The translations under genes and the position numbers were made by a program. A DNA stretch of 41,540 bases. Source: Candidatus Altimarinota bacterium (GTDB lineage: Bacteria > Cyanobacteriota > Cyanobacteriia > Cyanobacteriales > Microcystaceae). Positions 25,106-39,600 of the stretch are shown in pieces. Under the pieces are notes generated by a model. The model was not told where the DNA came from. It saw only the letters and a program-made list of their open reading frames with translations, and did not search any database. Each line of letters opens with the position of its first letter. Within the stretch, counting starts at the first letter, position 1. Location of the stretch: positions 1 to 41,540 of the forward strand of contig JAAUUT010000037.1 in the NCBI GenBank assembly GCA_012031035.1. The letters run 5' to 3'.

Positions 25106-28100
25106 TCAATTCGCTACGAACTTGTGAAATTCTGTACTTAGTTGTTTCGCTAGAACCTGGACGTGAGGTTCAGTCGTCATCGTAATGTGGTCGCCTGGGA
25201 GCGAATAAATTTTCACAGGTACAGAAGAAAACTGGCTCCAGCCCCAAGTAGACCGATCTAAAATTTCGGAATTCATGAAGTCACAGGAAGCTGAAGGGCG
25301 GTCTTTAGAGGTTGCCTTAAGAGCTTGAACACCCAGTTCATTCTTTGACGGCAGGGTTTCTCTGACACCAATATTTTCATCAAAATTAATTTCGCTAGCG
25401 CGAAAGAGGATTATTTGAGTCGGGTAAATCTTCTGTGGTAACTCATAATGAGCTTGACAGTTAGCTCGATAAACTTCTACTAAACCACGAATTTGTGTTA
25501 TCCCAGCATCAGGAGGCAACAAGTTAACCATTTGCAACCGCTCTTTGAAGTAGTTCAATTGTGCGGTCGGTTCGAGAGACTGAAGAATCTCGTCAGAGAT
25601 CTCTAACTTTTCTCCTAATAAGCGTTCAACTACTCTAGCAATTTGGACTAGCCAGGTAGCATCATCCCAATCAATACCTATCGGCTTGTCAGTAGAAAGC
25701 GGTGCGGGGGCATCTAGAATGGCGAGTAAAGCTACTTCATGTCCAGACGATCGCAACTGTTGAGCCATTTCAAAAGCCACCTTAGCACCAAAGGAATGAC
25801 CTCCTAGAAAATATGGGCCTTGAGGTTGAACGGTTTGTATCGCTTTAATGTAGTAGGTAGCTATATCCTTAACTTGAGTGAAAGGCTCTGAATTCCCATC
25901 TAATCCAAGCGATTGCAGTCCGTAAAATGGTTGGTCTGAACCTAAGTGACGCGCTAAATGAGCAAGGTAAATGACGTTACCACCTGCTCCAGGCACGCAA
26001 AAGAAAGGCGGTTTTGAGCCACCCGGTTGAATTGATACCAAAGGAGTCCAAGACAAAGAATCTGTTTGCTGGCGCAACAAACTCGCTAGCTGTTCGATGG
26101 TTGGATGTTGAAAAAGCATCGCTAGGGAAAGATTTTTCCCGAACTGCTGCTCGATCTGAGCCATTAAGCGAACCGACAAAAGGGAGTGACCGCCGAGATC
26201 GAAGAAATTATCGCGGACTCCGATTGATTGAATGCCTAAAACTTCTGACCAAATTTGGGATAATTGCCATTCTAAGCGATCGCGGGGAGCAACAAAGGAA
26301 GATCGCTCGCCATCTTCAGGAGCGGGCAAGGCAAATCTGTCTATTTTACCGTTAGGCGTTAAGGGTAGAGCCGACAGCATGACAAACTCTGAAGGAACCA
26401 TGTATTCGGGCAGAGTCTGTTGCAGAAAACTACGCAACTTGGGTATTAGTTGACTGGTTAAGTTATTTAGCAGGGGGTTGTTAGCATAAGCACTCCAAGG
26501 TTTGGCTGGGGGGGTTATTGATGCGATCGCTCTAGGACGATTAACTAAAGACAGATTTTGCTCGAAGATCGCTTCGTAGAAACCAGCCTCACTATTATTT
26601 AAAGTAATGTAGACAGTGTAGGGGAATTCTTGTCCCAAATTCCATAATTCCTCTGGGTCTACTCCATCGTTGGGTCTATTTTTTAAAGCAGAGCGCAGTT
26701 GACTTACTGTCACTATTTCTTCGTTGTCTAGTAAGTCTACAAGCTCAACCGCTTCTATTACACGAGCATCGGGTATGTTTTTGATGGCGAGAATTTCTGG
26801 CAAGGTTTCCCTCAGAAGTTGACGGACAGCAGATATGGTTAGGCGATCTTTTTGCCAGTTCATCCACTCAGAGGTGATTTTAAGGGGAGCAATTCCTACA
26901 TGAAGAATTACATCGTAGCGAAATCGAGTTAATTCATTGCGATCGCGACCTCGTTTGGGTAGAATTTGAACGCCAGTAATTTTTGGAAAGCGCTGGGCGA
27001 TCGCGATAAAAAAGCCTGGATCGATTACCAATTCTTCCTCTTGAGCTACCCGTTTTTGCACGCGCTGCCGCAATTGCTCTACAGATAAAGTTGCTGCCGA
27101 TTTTTCTAGCTCGACAGAGGCGTAGTAAGCTCCTAGTAAAGGCAAACTCCGTACATCTCCGATAAAAATGCAGCCTTCCGTCATTACATTTAAACTACCT
27201 TCCAAAACCCGCAATAAATAGTCAACGCTAGGAAAATACTGCACCACCGAGTTAAGAATTACAGTATCAAAAGCTTCCGCATCTATTGTCTCAAAGTCAT
27301 CTGCCATCCTTTGGAAAAGAGTTACACGATCTAACCCCTGCACAGATTTCTTAAGTTGCTGCAAATAATTTATGGCCCAGGCAGAATAGTCTGTACCCCA
27401 ATACTTACTACAGTGGGGAGCAATCCTCGACAGTAATAAACCTGTCCCGCAACCAATTTCTAATACTCGTTTTGGTTGTAGCTGTAAAATCCGCTCTACA
27501 GTATTTTCTACCCATTCGCGCATCTCCTCCTCTGGAATAGGCTGACCTGTATAACTACTATTCCAGCCGATAATATTGAAGGATAAATCTTGATGAGTAG
27601 GAGACTGGCTATAGGTTTGTTCGTAAAGTTTTTGCCAATGGGAAAGATGTTCTGCTTGCGACCGATTTATCCGAGCATTTTCGCTTCCATTTGTGTTTGG
27701 AACTACATAAGCGACAATACGTTTATTGTTAAATTGGTCTTCGCGGAGCATAACTACAGCCTTTTGCACGGCAGAATGTTGAAGCAGTACAGATTCAATT
27801 TCGCCTAGTTCAATGCGGAAGCCACGTAGTTTTACCTGATTATCTATCCTTCCCAGAAATTCAATGTTACCGTCGCTTAGATAGCGAGCGCGATCGCCTG
27901 TTTTATATAATCTTGAACGAGCGAATGGGTTGGGAATAAATTTTTCTGCTGTCAATTCTGGACGGTTTAAATAACCTCGCGCTAAACTATCTCCAGCAAT
28001 GTGTAGTTCGCCCGCTACACCGATTGGGACGGGTTGGAGATAGCTATCTAAAATATAAACTTGCGTATTGTCAATTGGGCGACCGATGGGAGGCAGAGGA

Positions 28101-31100
28101 AGAGCTTGCTTAGATGACATCGCGCTTGTGACTTCTTCAATAAGCCCAGAAGTTGTCACTACAGTGTTTTCGGTGGGCCCATAATTATTAATTACTTTAA
28201 AGGGAAGTGAAGCTGAGGGGTAATAATGCAGGCGATCGCCACCAACTAGCAAAAATTTTAAAGCGATATTTTCCGACCATTTTAGAGCTAATAATTCTTC
28301 AGCTAAAGGCGTGGGCAAAAAGGCGATCGATATTTCTTTTGATACTAACCAGTTTTGTAGTTGTAATGGCGAACTAAGTAATTCGGGCTTGACTAGGTAA
28401 ATACTTGCTCCTGCTGCCAGATAAGGCCATATTTCCCAGACGGAAGCATCGAATGCTGTTTTTGCTAACTGAGTCGCTCGGTCTAATGAATTAATTTCAA
28501 AAGCGCGTTGATGCCAAAAAACTAAATTGAGCAGATTTTTATGAGCGACTAAAACTCCTTTAGGATTACCTGTAGATCCCGAAGTGTAAATTACATAGGC
28601 TAAATTAAAGGCTGCGATCCCACTACTTAAATTATCCTCGCTTTGCCGAGAAATTACTTCCCAATCTGTATCTAAATAAACTATATGTGCCTGATGTTCG
28701 GGAATGGCTACTAACTTTTGTTGAGTCACTAATACAGACACATCCGAATCTGACAACATATAGGACAAACGTGCTTGAGGATAACTTGGATCTAGCGGCA
28801 CATAAGCCCCACCTGCTTTGAGAATGCCCAACAGTCCGACAATTAGATCTAATGAGCGATCGACACAAATACCTACTAGCGTTTCTGGTTTTACCCCTAG
28901 TGCCTGCAAGTGATGCGCCAGTTGATTAGCTTTTCGGTTCAACTCCTGGTAGGTTAATTGTCCTTCTTCGCACACTACCGCTACTGCATCGGGAGATTTT
29001 TCTACCTGTGCCTCAAATAACTGATGAATACATTTATTCTGAGGATAATTTACGGAAGTATGGTTCCATTCTTTTAGAATTTTGTGTTGCTCGATCGCAC
29101 TCAACAAAGGTAACGAGCAAACGTGCTGTTCGGGGTTAGCAACAACAGCTTGCAGCAAAGTCTGAAAATGCCTTGCTAGGCGGGCGATCGTAGTTTTATT
29201 AAATAAATCTGTGTTGTAAACAAAATAGCCACTAAGTCCTTCTGGAACATCCCAAAGGTGAAATTCTAAATCAAATCTTACCGAGCGATAGTCGAACTCC
29301 AATAAGTTAATACTCAGGTTTGGTAGACTCAAAGAACTTGTTGGTGCATTCTGGAGAGCAAATACTACCTGAACGAGAGGATTTCGCTCTAAATCGCGAT
29401 CGGGCTGCAATTCTTCTACTAGCTTCTCAAAGGGTAAATCTTGATGAGCGTAGGCATCTAAAGCTGTTTGCCGCACTTGCTCAAGTAACTCCCCAAAAGT
29501 TGGATTATTTTTTAGGTCGATCCGCAGCATTAAGGTATTGACAAAAAAGCCAATTAATGATTCTAATTCGCTGCGGTTGCGATTAGCAATGGGCGAACCG
29601 ATGACAAGATCGTTTTGGTTGCTATAGCGTGAAAGCAAGATCGCGAAGGCTGCTAGCAGAGTCATAAACAAGGTTGCCCCTGACTGCTGACTTAGGGATT
29701 TTAGCTGTTCTGTTAGCTGGGGATCGAGTTGAAATTGTTGAGTGCTACCTCGAAAACTTTGGACGGGAGGACGGGGGCGGTCAGTAGGTAATTCTAAGAT
29801 CGTCGGTGCGCTTGCTAATTTTTGCTTCCAGTATTTTAGTCGATCGTCTAATACCTCTCTCGTAAGCCATTGTCGCTGCCAATGAGCAAAGTCAGCATAT
29901 TGTATCGGTAATGGTGGTAGAGGAGAGTTTCCTCCAGAAAAAGCTTCGTAAAGGGCAGATAATTCTCGAATAAATATGCCCATCGACCAGCCATCAGAAA
30001 CGATGTGGTGCATATTTACGAGCAACACATGAGACTCTTCGCCCAGTTGCAAGAGAGTAACTCGCAGCAAAAGACTTTGTGTTAAATCAAAGGGTTGTTG
30101 AGCGAAGGCGATCGCTCTTCGCTCTACCTCAGCAGATTGTTCGATTTTTGGTAAATGCTGTAAGTTTACCAATAGCAGAGGCAAGCTTTGGTTGGGAGAA
30201 ATAACCTGTATGGGAGAGCCATTGACTACTTTAAAGCTAGTCCGTAGGGCTTCATGACGCTGCACAATTTCATTAAGGGCTTGGTCGAGAGCCTGAATTT
30301 GCAGCTTCCCACTTAAATTTACCGCAGTTGGCATATTATACGCGGTACTTGTTTCGAGTTGGTTAAGAAACCACAACCTTTGTTGAGCAAAAGATAAGGG
30401 GATATTTTCCGAGCGAGAAACTGGCGCGATCGCTGGAATTTGTAGCCCTTTTTGGCTCTTTTGGGCATCTTCAATTACTTTGCTATATTCCCTAATTGTG
30501 GGGGCTTCAAACAAGCTACTGAGGGGTAATTCTAATGAAAAAGTCTGGCGGACGCGAGAGGTAAGCTGGGTAGCTAGTAGGGAATGACCTCCTAGTTCAA
30601 AAAAGCGATCGTCGATGCCTACCTGTTTTAATCCCAGAACTTCTGCCCACATTGTCGCGAGGATTTCTTCAGTGGGGGTACGGGGAAGCTCAAATTTAGA
30701 AGGCTTTGCCAACGTGAGATGTCCGTTTTGTGTAAAAGCTGTTATCTCTGGCATCGGCAAAGCATGGCGGTCTACTTTGCCGTTGGGTGTTAACGGCAGT
30801 GCCTTTAGCGTTACAAAGGCAGAGGGTAGCATATACTGGGGTAGCTTTTCTTTAAGGAAAATTCGCAAATCGCTAAGATTCAGCGATCGCTCTTTTAGCA
30901 CTATGTAGGCTACTAAGTGTTTATGATGGGAAATTTCCCGAACTAGGACTATTGCTTCATTTACTTGAGGATGTTGAGTGAAAACTGTTTCAATTTCTTC
31001 TGGTTCAATACGGAAGCCACGCAGTTTTACTTGACGATCGATTCGTCCCAAAAATTCGATGTTTCCATCGGGTATATATCGCGCCAAATCTCCAGTTTTG

Positions 31101-33618
31101 TAGAATTTTGAACGATCGAATGGATTAGAAATAAATTTTTCTGCTGTTAAATCTGGACGGTTTAGATAACCTCTGGCTAAACCATCTCCGCCTATATATA
31201 ACTCTCCGGCTACTCCTACGGGGACTGGTTGCAAATGGCGATCGAGAATGTAAGTTTGCGTGTTAGCGATCGCCCTACCGATAGGAATTGATTTTAGGCT
31301 GGAGTCGAGTAGTTGGGGAATTGGGTAACAACAAGTGAAAGTTGTGCTTTCTGTGGGGCCATATCCATTGATAATTTGGGTAGATGGCAAAGATTTTTGG
31401 GCGAGTCTCACGCGATCGCTCGAAAGTGCTTCTCCTCCGATTAGTAGCTGCGAAATTCCTGAGAGCGTGTCTGGATCGTCATCAATTACAGCGTTAAATA
31501 AAGCGGATGTCAGCCATAAAATAGTAATTTTGTGTTTTTGGAGCGTGTTACTTAACTCTTTAAAGGTCGGAATTTTACCTGGGAAAAGAACGCATTTTGC
31601 ACCGTGCAGTAAAGCCCCCCAAATCTCAAAGGTAGAAGCATCAAAAGCAATATTCGCTAACTGCAAAAAATTCTGGGACGCATCCAAGCGCACATAATCT
31701 ACTCCAAACAAGAGACGAACTACACCACGGTGAAGCACCTCTACCCCTTTAGGCTGACCAGTAGAGCCAGAAGTGTACATGACATAAGCCAAATTGTCTG
31801 GTTTAACGGTACTGAGTGGATTATTTTCACTCTCACTAGAAATAACACCCCAATCGCTATCGAGTACCAGCAAATGCACTTTAATAGCAGACAATTTCTC
31901 TATTAATCGCTGTTGTGTTAACAGTATTCGCACGCCAGTATCTGACAATATATTGGCTAATCTCTCAGTTGGATAAGCTGGGTCGAGCGGTACATAAGCC
32001 CCTCCTGCCTTGAGAATCCCCAAAAGCCCTATAATCATTTCTAGAGAGCGATCTATACAAATCCCCACCAATCCTTCTAAACCTACACCTACTTTTTTCA
32101 GGTAATGAGCGAGTTGATTGGCACGACAATTTAGCTCTTGGTAGGTAATTTGTTGCTCTTTAAACACCAAAGCTACCGCTTCGGGGTTTTTTTCAACCTG
32201 TGCTTCAAATAGCTCATGGATACATCGATCGCATGGGTAATCTACCTTAGTATTATTCCAATCGAACAACTGCTGTCGTTCTTTTTTAGATAGAAACGGT
32301 AACTCCCATAGCTGTTGATAAGGATTAGCAATCATCCCTTCCAGCAGGGTTTGAAAATGACCCATCATCCGTTCAATGGTATCGCGATCGAAGCGATCGC
32401 ACTGGTAAATAATCCGCACCGATAATCCTTCAGCGAGTCCAGCGACAACGGTAAGAGGATAATTCGTTCGCTCATATGCCCGAATAGAACCAATTTCTAT
32501 GTTGCCCTTCCACTGCTGCAAAGAAGCATCCACTGGATAGTTTTCAAATACCACAAGACTCTCAAATAGGGGTATTTCTCTAGGCACTTCGCTCCATCCT
32601 TGAATTTCCACCAAGGAAGTATAGGAATACTGCTCTCGCTCGACCTGCTGCGCTTGTAGTTGCTGTAGCCAAGGTAACAATTCTGTTTGTTGGTACTGTA
32701 CCCGCACGGGTAAAGTGTTAATAAACAATCCCACCATCAATTCCGCTCCTTTCAAACTCGGCGGGCGACCAGAGACAGTAGTGCCAAATACTACATCTTC
32801 CTCACCACTGTAGCGGCTCAGTAGCAGCCCCCAAGCTCCCTGAATCAGCGTGTTGAGCGTGAGATGATGCTGTCGGGCAAAAGATAGAATAACAGTGGTA
32901 AACTCGCTGGAAAACTGAAACTGCTGCTCATCATAGCTTTCTAGCTGTGCGCCACTCGTCACCGAACTATTTTTTATTAAAGGCGTAGGAGTTTTAAACC
33001 CTTGCAGCGATCGCCGCCAAAAAGTTTCTGCCTGGGCAGTATCCTGTTGCTGCAACCAGACAATATAGTCTCGGTAAGGACGGGGAGTTGGTAAAGATAA
33101 ATCCTTACCACCTTCAAAAGCTTCATAAAACGCCAAAACTTCTTTGAAAAGAATAGATAAACACCAGCCATCTGTTAGCAGATGATGATGACTCCAGACA
33201 AATTGGTAAGTGCGATCGGCTAGCTGAATCAGAGCAAAGCGCATTAGTGGTGCTTTGTCAAGTTCAAATCCAAGGTGGCGATCGCTCTGTAAAAAGACTC
33301 TAAACGCGCTTGCTGCTCGCTTAAAGTCAAACTCTTCCAATCATGTTCGCTCCAAGGCAGCTTGACAGTTGAATGCACTACTTGAAGCGGCTTATCTAAT
33401 TCTTGCCAATGAAATGAGGTTCGCAAAATCGGATGTCTGGCTACTACCCGTACCCAAGCTTGTTTAAACGCCCAGACGTTAAGATTTCCGGTAATTGTGC
33501 AGCTTAACTGCTCAAAATACACTTCCGATGACGAATAAAGAGTATGAAACAGCATCCCTTGCTGCATAGTTGAAAGTTCGTAGAGATCGGCAATATTGTC
33601 CACAAAACTAATCCTCAT
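25106..33618 (-). CDS. NRPS, C-A(Val)-PCP-C-A(Leu)-NMT-PCP-TE, one frameshift
   Basis: This second NRPS adds two residues and releases the product. The first condensation domain (LSTMQQGMLFH; HHHLLTDGW near 33170) is of the type that accepts a D-residue, fitting the upstream epimerase. A1 (YTSGSTG near 31770) has the specificity residues D-A-F-W-L-G-G-T-F, close to known Val codes. PCP1 has LGGHSLL near 30585, and C2 has HHIVSDGW near 30000. A2 (near 28580) reads D-A-W-F-L-G-N-V-V, a known Leu code. It is interrupted by a methyltransferase (VLEIGCGTGLLLSRIA near 27450), so N-methyl-Leu is expected. PCP2 (near 26190) and a thioesterase with GHSFG (near 25800) follow. The ATG at 33618 overlaps the upstream stop by 11 bases. 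One base is missing in AAAAA 33291-33295, which splits the first domain into frames 33618-33244 and 33340-25106; adding one A gives about 2,837 residues. The residue predictions are by eye. Confidence 0.9.
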
Positions 33619-36600
33619 CAATCTTTTTGAGTTTGGTCATGAATCGATCGAGTTGTTTTTGGTTCAGTCTGGCTGCGGCAAAGTCTGAAGGAGTATAGCC
33701 GCCTGCTGACGGTGACTGACAGTGAGCAATAAGTGCTTGCAAGACTTCTAAAAAACTTTCTGCTAGACGCTCTATTGTTGCTTTTCGATGCACTTTTTCA
33801 CTATAAATCCAAGAAATTTGCAGCTTTCCAGCAGCGACGATACTATTAATTTCTAGTAAATGTTTGCGCTTTTGAAGAGGGCTACGTGGTTTCCCGGTTG
33901 ACTCTGGGGCAACACCTAAGAGGGGAGAAGCGGTTAGCATCTGCTCGAATTGTCCGAGATAGTTAAAACTTACTTCAGCAGAAGGCAAGGCTTCCAAACT
34001 AGCTTGCGTTTGGCGATCGCTCAGATAGCGCCCAATACCATAGCCAATGCCCCGCTTAGGCACGCGACGCAGTTGTTCTTTAACTGATTTGAGGGCTTCT
34101 CCTAAATGCGCTCGCTCTTCTTTTTGCAACCGCATCGGATAGATGCTCGTAAACCAACCAACTGTACGGGACAAATCTAGATCCTCTTCTAGTTCTTCGC
34201 GTCCGTGTCCCTCTAAATCAACCAGCAAAGAATTTTCTTTTGTCCACTGGGCAAAGCTTTGCAACAAGGCAGTTAGTAGCACATCATTAATTTGGGTGTT
34301 GTAAGCTGATGGCACTTCTTGCAGGAGGGCGCGAGTTTCTTCTTCGCTCAAAGAAACGGTTATTACTGCGGCATCGGCTACGATGTTATTTTCCTTACCC
34401 TCTGGGTAGTCTACTGGTAAATTTACCTTCTCGGAGCGAGATTGAGCCAGCCAGTAGTTTAATTCGGCTGCTAGCGTTGGCGATCGCCCGTATGCTTGTA
34501 GTCGCCTTGCCCACTCCTGAAAAGAAGTAGTTTTAGGTGGTAATTGAATTGCTCGATCGCGAGCGAGTTGTTGATAAGCTCTAGAAAGATCTTCTAACAA
34601 AATTCGCCAAGAAACTCCATCGACAGCTAGATGATGGATAACTATCAATAAACGTCCTGACTTATTTTTACCCAGATGAAACAGGACGACTTGGATTAAA
34701 CCAGAGGAAAGAGCGAGACTTGTCTGTATTTGAGTAGCTGTTGCTTCTATAGTAGCCCGTTGCTCTTGAGCGGATAGATTAGATAAATCCTCGATCTGCA
34801 AAGGCACTGTGGCATCGGGAGCAGCGTTAATTTGTAACCAGCTTTCTTTGGTAGATACAAACTGTAAACGCAAAGCATCGTGATGTTGCAGTAAACTTGC
34901 GATCGCGCTTGACAATAACTCTGGCTTGAGATCGGATTCAACTTCTAATAAAACCGCTTGGTTAAAATGGTGTAATTCGGGTAAATTCTGCTCGAAAAAC
35001 CAGTGCTGGATCGGCGTAAGCGGTACTGAACCCGTAACTAAATCTTGTTTAACAGAGATAGAGTCAGTTGTTTCTACTACAGAAGCTAACTCAGCAATAG
35101 TTTGATACTGAAAAATTTGCTTGGGTGTAAGCTGTAAACCTGCCTGGTTAGCCTTAGCAACAATCTGAATGCTGAGAATCGAATCTCCACCCAACTCAAA
35201 AAAGTTACGATTAATTCCTACCTGTTCTAATCCCAAAACCTCAGCCCAGATTTCGCTCAGTAATTTTTCTGTAGCGGTACGGGGGGGAACACTGGTTTCG
35301 CATTCTTCTTCTAATGGATTTAATGCGGCGAGAGCGCGACGATCTACCTTGCCATTAGGCGTTAGCGGCAGAGAATCTAACGTCACAAAGGTAGATGGCA
35401 TCATATACTCAGGTAAGTGTTGTTTGAGATAATTCCTGAGAGATTGAGAGCGATCCGATAATGTGTTGAAATTTTGGGGAACAACATAAGCAATAATCCG
35501 CTTGTGCCCCAACTGCTCGCTAACGATCGCGATCGCTTCTTGCACATGAGAATTTTTTGCCAACACTGCTTCAATTTCTCCGAGTTCTATACGAAAGCCC
35601 CGAATTTTAACTAGATTATCAATGCGATCGAGATATTCTATATTTCCATCAAGGAGATAACGAGCTAGATCCCCAGTTTTATATAATTTTGAACGATTCA
35701 AGGAAGCAAAAATAAATTTGGCTTCGGTTAATTCTGGCTGGTTTAAATAACCCTTGGCTAAACCAACACCGCCAATGTGCAGTTCTCCTGGTACTCCTAC
35801 GGGAACTGGTTGTAAATGGCGATCGAGGATATAAACTTGTGTGTTAGGGAGAGGACGACCAATCGAAGGCTTGGAAATGCGATCGCTACATTCAGCTATA
35901 GTTGCACAAACCGTTGATTCAGTGGGCCCATAAGCGTTAAAGAAGCGTCTACCGATTGACCATCGCTTTGCCAGTTCGGCAGAACAGGCTTCTCCCGCAA
36001 CTATAATCGTTTGTAATGCTGGTAATTCTTCGGTTGGCAAAACGGCTAGTGCTGTTGGTGGAAGAGTAACATGGGTAATTTCCTTCTCCTGCAAAAATTG
36101 CTGCAAAGCTGTCCCTGGTAGCAAGGAATCTTGCCTTCCCAGATACAGTCTCGCCCCAGAACATAATGCCATGACAATTTCCCAGACTGAAGCATCAAAA
36201 CTAAGGGAGGCAAACTGGAGAACGCGGCTATGAGAATTTACTTTAAATAGCTTAATCTGAGCAGTGGCTAGGTTACACAATCCTCGATGCGCCAGGAGAA
36301 CCCCTTTTGGTGTGCCAGTAGAACCAGAGGTATAGATAATGTAAGCTAAGTTGTCTGGCTTAACAACAGTGTCGATGTTATTACAGTTCTCGCGATCGAT
36401 TATTTCCCAGTCGGTATCGAGGCGAACTAACTGTGCTTGGTGAAGCGGCAGCAAATTGACTAATCGCTGCTGAGTCAGCAATACTTTTACTCCAGCATCC
36501 TTCAACAGATAAGCTAAACGCTCAGTGGGATAAGTTGGATCGAGAGGAACATAAGTTCCCCCCGCTTTGAGAATACCTAGCATTCCGACGATCGCTTCTA

Positions 36601-39600
36601 TTGAACGCTCTACACATAAACCAACCAGCATTTCTGGTTCGACTCCCAACTTTTGTAAGAAATAAGCTAGTTGATTGGCACGAGCATTTAACTCGCGATA
36701 GGTGAGATACTGTTTTTCAAATGCGATCGCCACAGCATCAGGCGTTTTTTCTACTTGCGATTCAAATAATTGATGAATACACTGTTGAGGATAATCGACT
36801 TGGGTAGCGTTCCACTCTAATAACTGCTGATGCTCTTTTTGAGTAAGCAAGGGCAAGTTAGTTATGGACTCGTCAGGATTCGTGACTATTCCTTCTAATA
36901 AAACTTGGAAATGCCCCATCATCCGCTCAATTGTACTCGCCTCAAACAAATCGCAGTTGTATTCCCAAACTCCCTCTAGCCCCGATTCTGTCTCCCTCAT
37001 GGCTAGGCTAAGATCGAACTTGGCGGTGACGTTTTCGGTTTCTAGCAGACTCCAAGTTAGCCCCGACAGTTTCAGTTCTCCCAATGGCGCATTTTGCAGG
37101 GCAAATGTCACCTGAAACAAAGGAGAATGGCTCAGATTGCGTTCTGGTTGGATTTCTTCGACTAGCCTCTCAAATGGCAAGTCCTGATGAGCATAGGCAT
37201 CTAGCGTTACCTGACGCACTCGCTCAAGAAATTCTCTAAAGCTAGGATTATCTTTAAGATCGAGACGCAGTGCTAGGGTATTGACAAAAAAACCAATTAA
37301 TGATTCGAGTTCTTGATGGTGGCGGTTGGCGATCGCCGAACCAATAACGAGATCTTCTTGTCGGCTGTAACGAGACAGTAAAATCCCAAAAGCTGCTAGT
37401 AAAGTCATAAATAGCGTCGCGTTTGACTGTTGACTCAGTGCCATAAGCTTTTTAGTTAGCTTTTGGCTTAAGGTAAACTTAAAACTACGACCGCGAAGCG
37501 TCTGTACGGGTGGGCGTGGACGATCGCTCGGCAACGCTAATAGCGGTGGTATTCCTTGCAGTTGTTGTTTCCAATAATTCAGTTGAGTGTCTAGAACATC
37601 TGCTTGCAGATATTGACGCTGCCACGCGGCATAGTCGGTGTATTGAATCGGTAATGGCGGTAAATTCGCTGTTTTTCCAGAGATAATGGCTTCATAGAGT
37701 ACAGATAACTCCTGCACGAGAATACCCAAAGACCAGCCATCGGCGACAATATGGTGAAGCGTTAATAATAGGATGTGTTCTCGATCGCATAACCGCAACA
37801 GTTTGGCTCGCAGCAGAAAATCCTTTTCCAAGTCGAAGGGAGTTTGCGCCTCCTCTGTGACAAGCCGTTGGACAATAGCCGATTCTGGCTCCGACAACTG
37901 CTGCAAATCTATTATGGTCAAGGAAAGTACAAAATTAGAGTCGATCGCCTGTACTGGAGTTCCTTCTAGCATCGGGAAACGGGTACGCAGCACTTCATGC
38001 CTTTGTCCGATTTTTTGTAGTGCTTCTTCTACGGCGGGAACATTGAGCGAACCCTTGAGACACAAGGCGGCTGGCACATTGTAGACAGAACTCGCTCCTT
38101 CTAATCGATCCAAAAACCATAGTCGCTGCTGGGCAAAAGACAGGGGTTCAAGGTAATCCGCCGTCTCACGAGTCCGCGTCGCCAAGGGAGACTCTTTTGC
38201 TGAATGACGCTTGCTTGGATTTAGTAATCCTTTCTCAACAGGTTCAATACTACCAACTTTCAGCTTTAAATCTACTTGTTGGCTTAACCCTTCTACTGTG
38301 GGAGAGGCAAACAGACAACTAAGGGGTAGTTCTACAGAAAAAGCCGCTCTTACCCGCGAGATGACTTGTGTTGCTAGCAGGGAATGTCCCCCCAACTCAA
38401 AAAAGTTATCGTGGATGCTAATCTGGGAAACTTTTAGCACTTCCTGCCAGATGTTGGCAATTTTTCTTTCAATTTCCGTTTGCGGTTGGGTGCGATCGCT
38501 ACTTGGAGCAACAGTATTTAAAGTAAGTAAGGCTCGATCTATTGCGCCTGTCTCTGTCAAAGGCATTTCCTCAAGTTTAACGAGATCGCAATCGCTTTTC
38601 GTCCCGAAGCGATCGCCGAGTGTTAATTTTGTTTCAGTAATCGATGCAGTATTATTGTCAGACGGCTTTGCCTGCTTAGATTGTGTAAAATAAGCCGTTA
38701 ACTTCTGGAGATTATAAGACTGAGTTTTTAGGTGTTTTCGCAGATTAAAATTACTGCCATCCAAACCGATTAAAAGCTGCGCTTGGTTGTGGTGTAGCCC
38801 TGCTAGGAAAGAATTTAACCCCTGTGTAGCATTCACGAGCGAGAAACCGCGAAGTCTTGTTAAATCTTTATGTTGATAACCCCGACTCATCCCCATCTCA
38901 TCCCACATACTCCAAGCAAAACAGTAGCTTTGCAAAGAAGTTTGGTATTTTTGATATTTAGCAAAGCGATCGATAAAACTATTCGCCGCCGCATAAGCTC
39001 CCACATCCGTACCGCCAAAAAAACCATTTACCGAAGAAAAATGAATAAAAATACCGCGATCGCCCAGCAATTGATTCAGCACCCAAGTACCGCTCAGTTT
39101 AGGACGAAGCACTGTGGCGATACTCTCTTGTGTTTCTTCTAGTAACAAACGCTCTTGGAAAATCCCCGCTAAATGAATAATGCCATCTAACTCGCTTCCC
39201 CAATTACTTTTTGCTCGCTCGACTACTTGTTGTAAAGCATCTCGATCGCAGATATCAACGGCTTCGTAATTAATTTCACCTCCTAGCTGTTCTAAACTTA
39301 GATAAGCTTGGATGCGGTCGGCGATCGCATCCGAGTTCTTTAGCTGAGATTTCCAAGTATTTCTGGGTGGTAAAACAGTTCTTCCTACTAACAATAGACG
39401 AGCCTGGTAATTCTTGAGCAAGTATTTAGCAATTTCTAGCCCAATACCGCCTAATCCTCCTGTAACAAGATACATTCCTTCGTTTTTGAAAGGAAGTGGT
39501 TGTTTTTCTTCAACAGACAAGTCAGCTTTTTCTAAACGGGAAACTAAACGCTGTCCGTTACGGTAGGCAACCTCGCCCTCTTTGAGAGCGCGCATTTCAT

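Noticed and set aside
38211..38693. Plus-strand frame of 160 codons opposite the NRPS
   Set aside because: It is the antisense of a clear linker, PCP and condensation-domain sequence on the minus strand.
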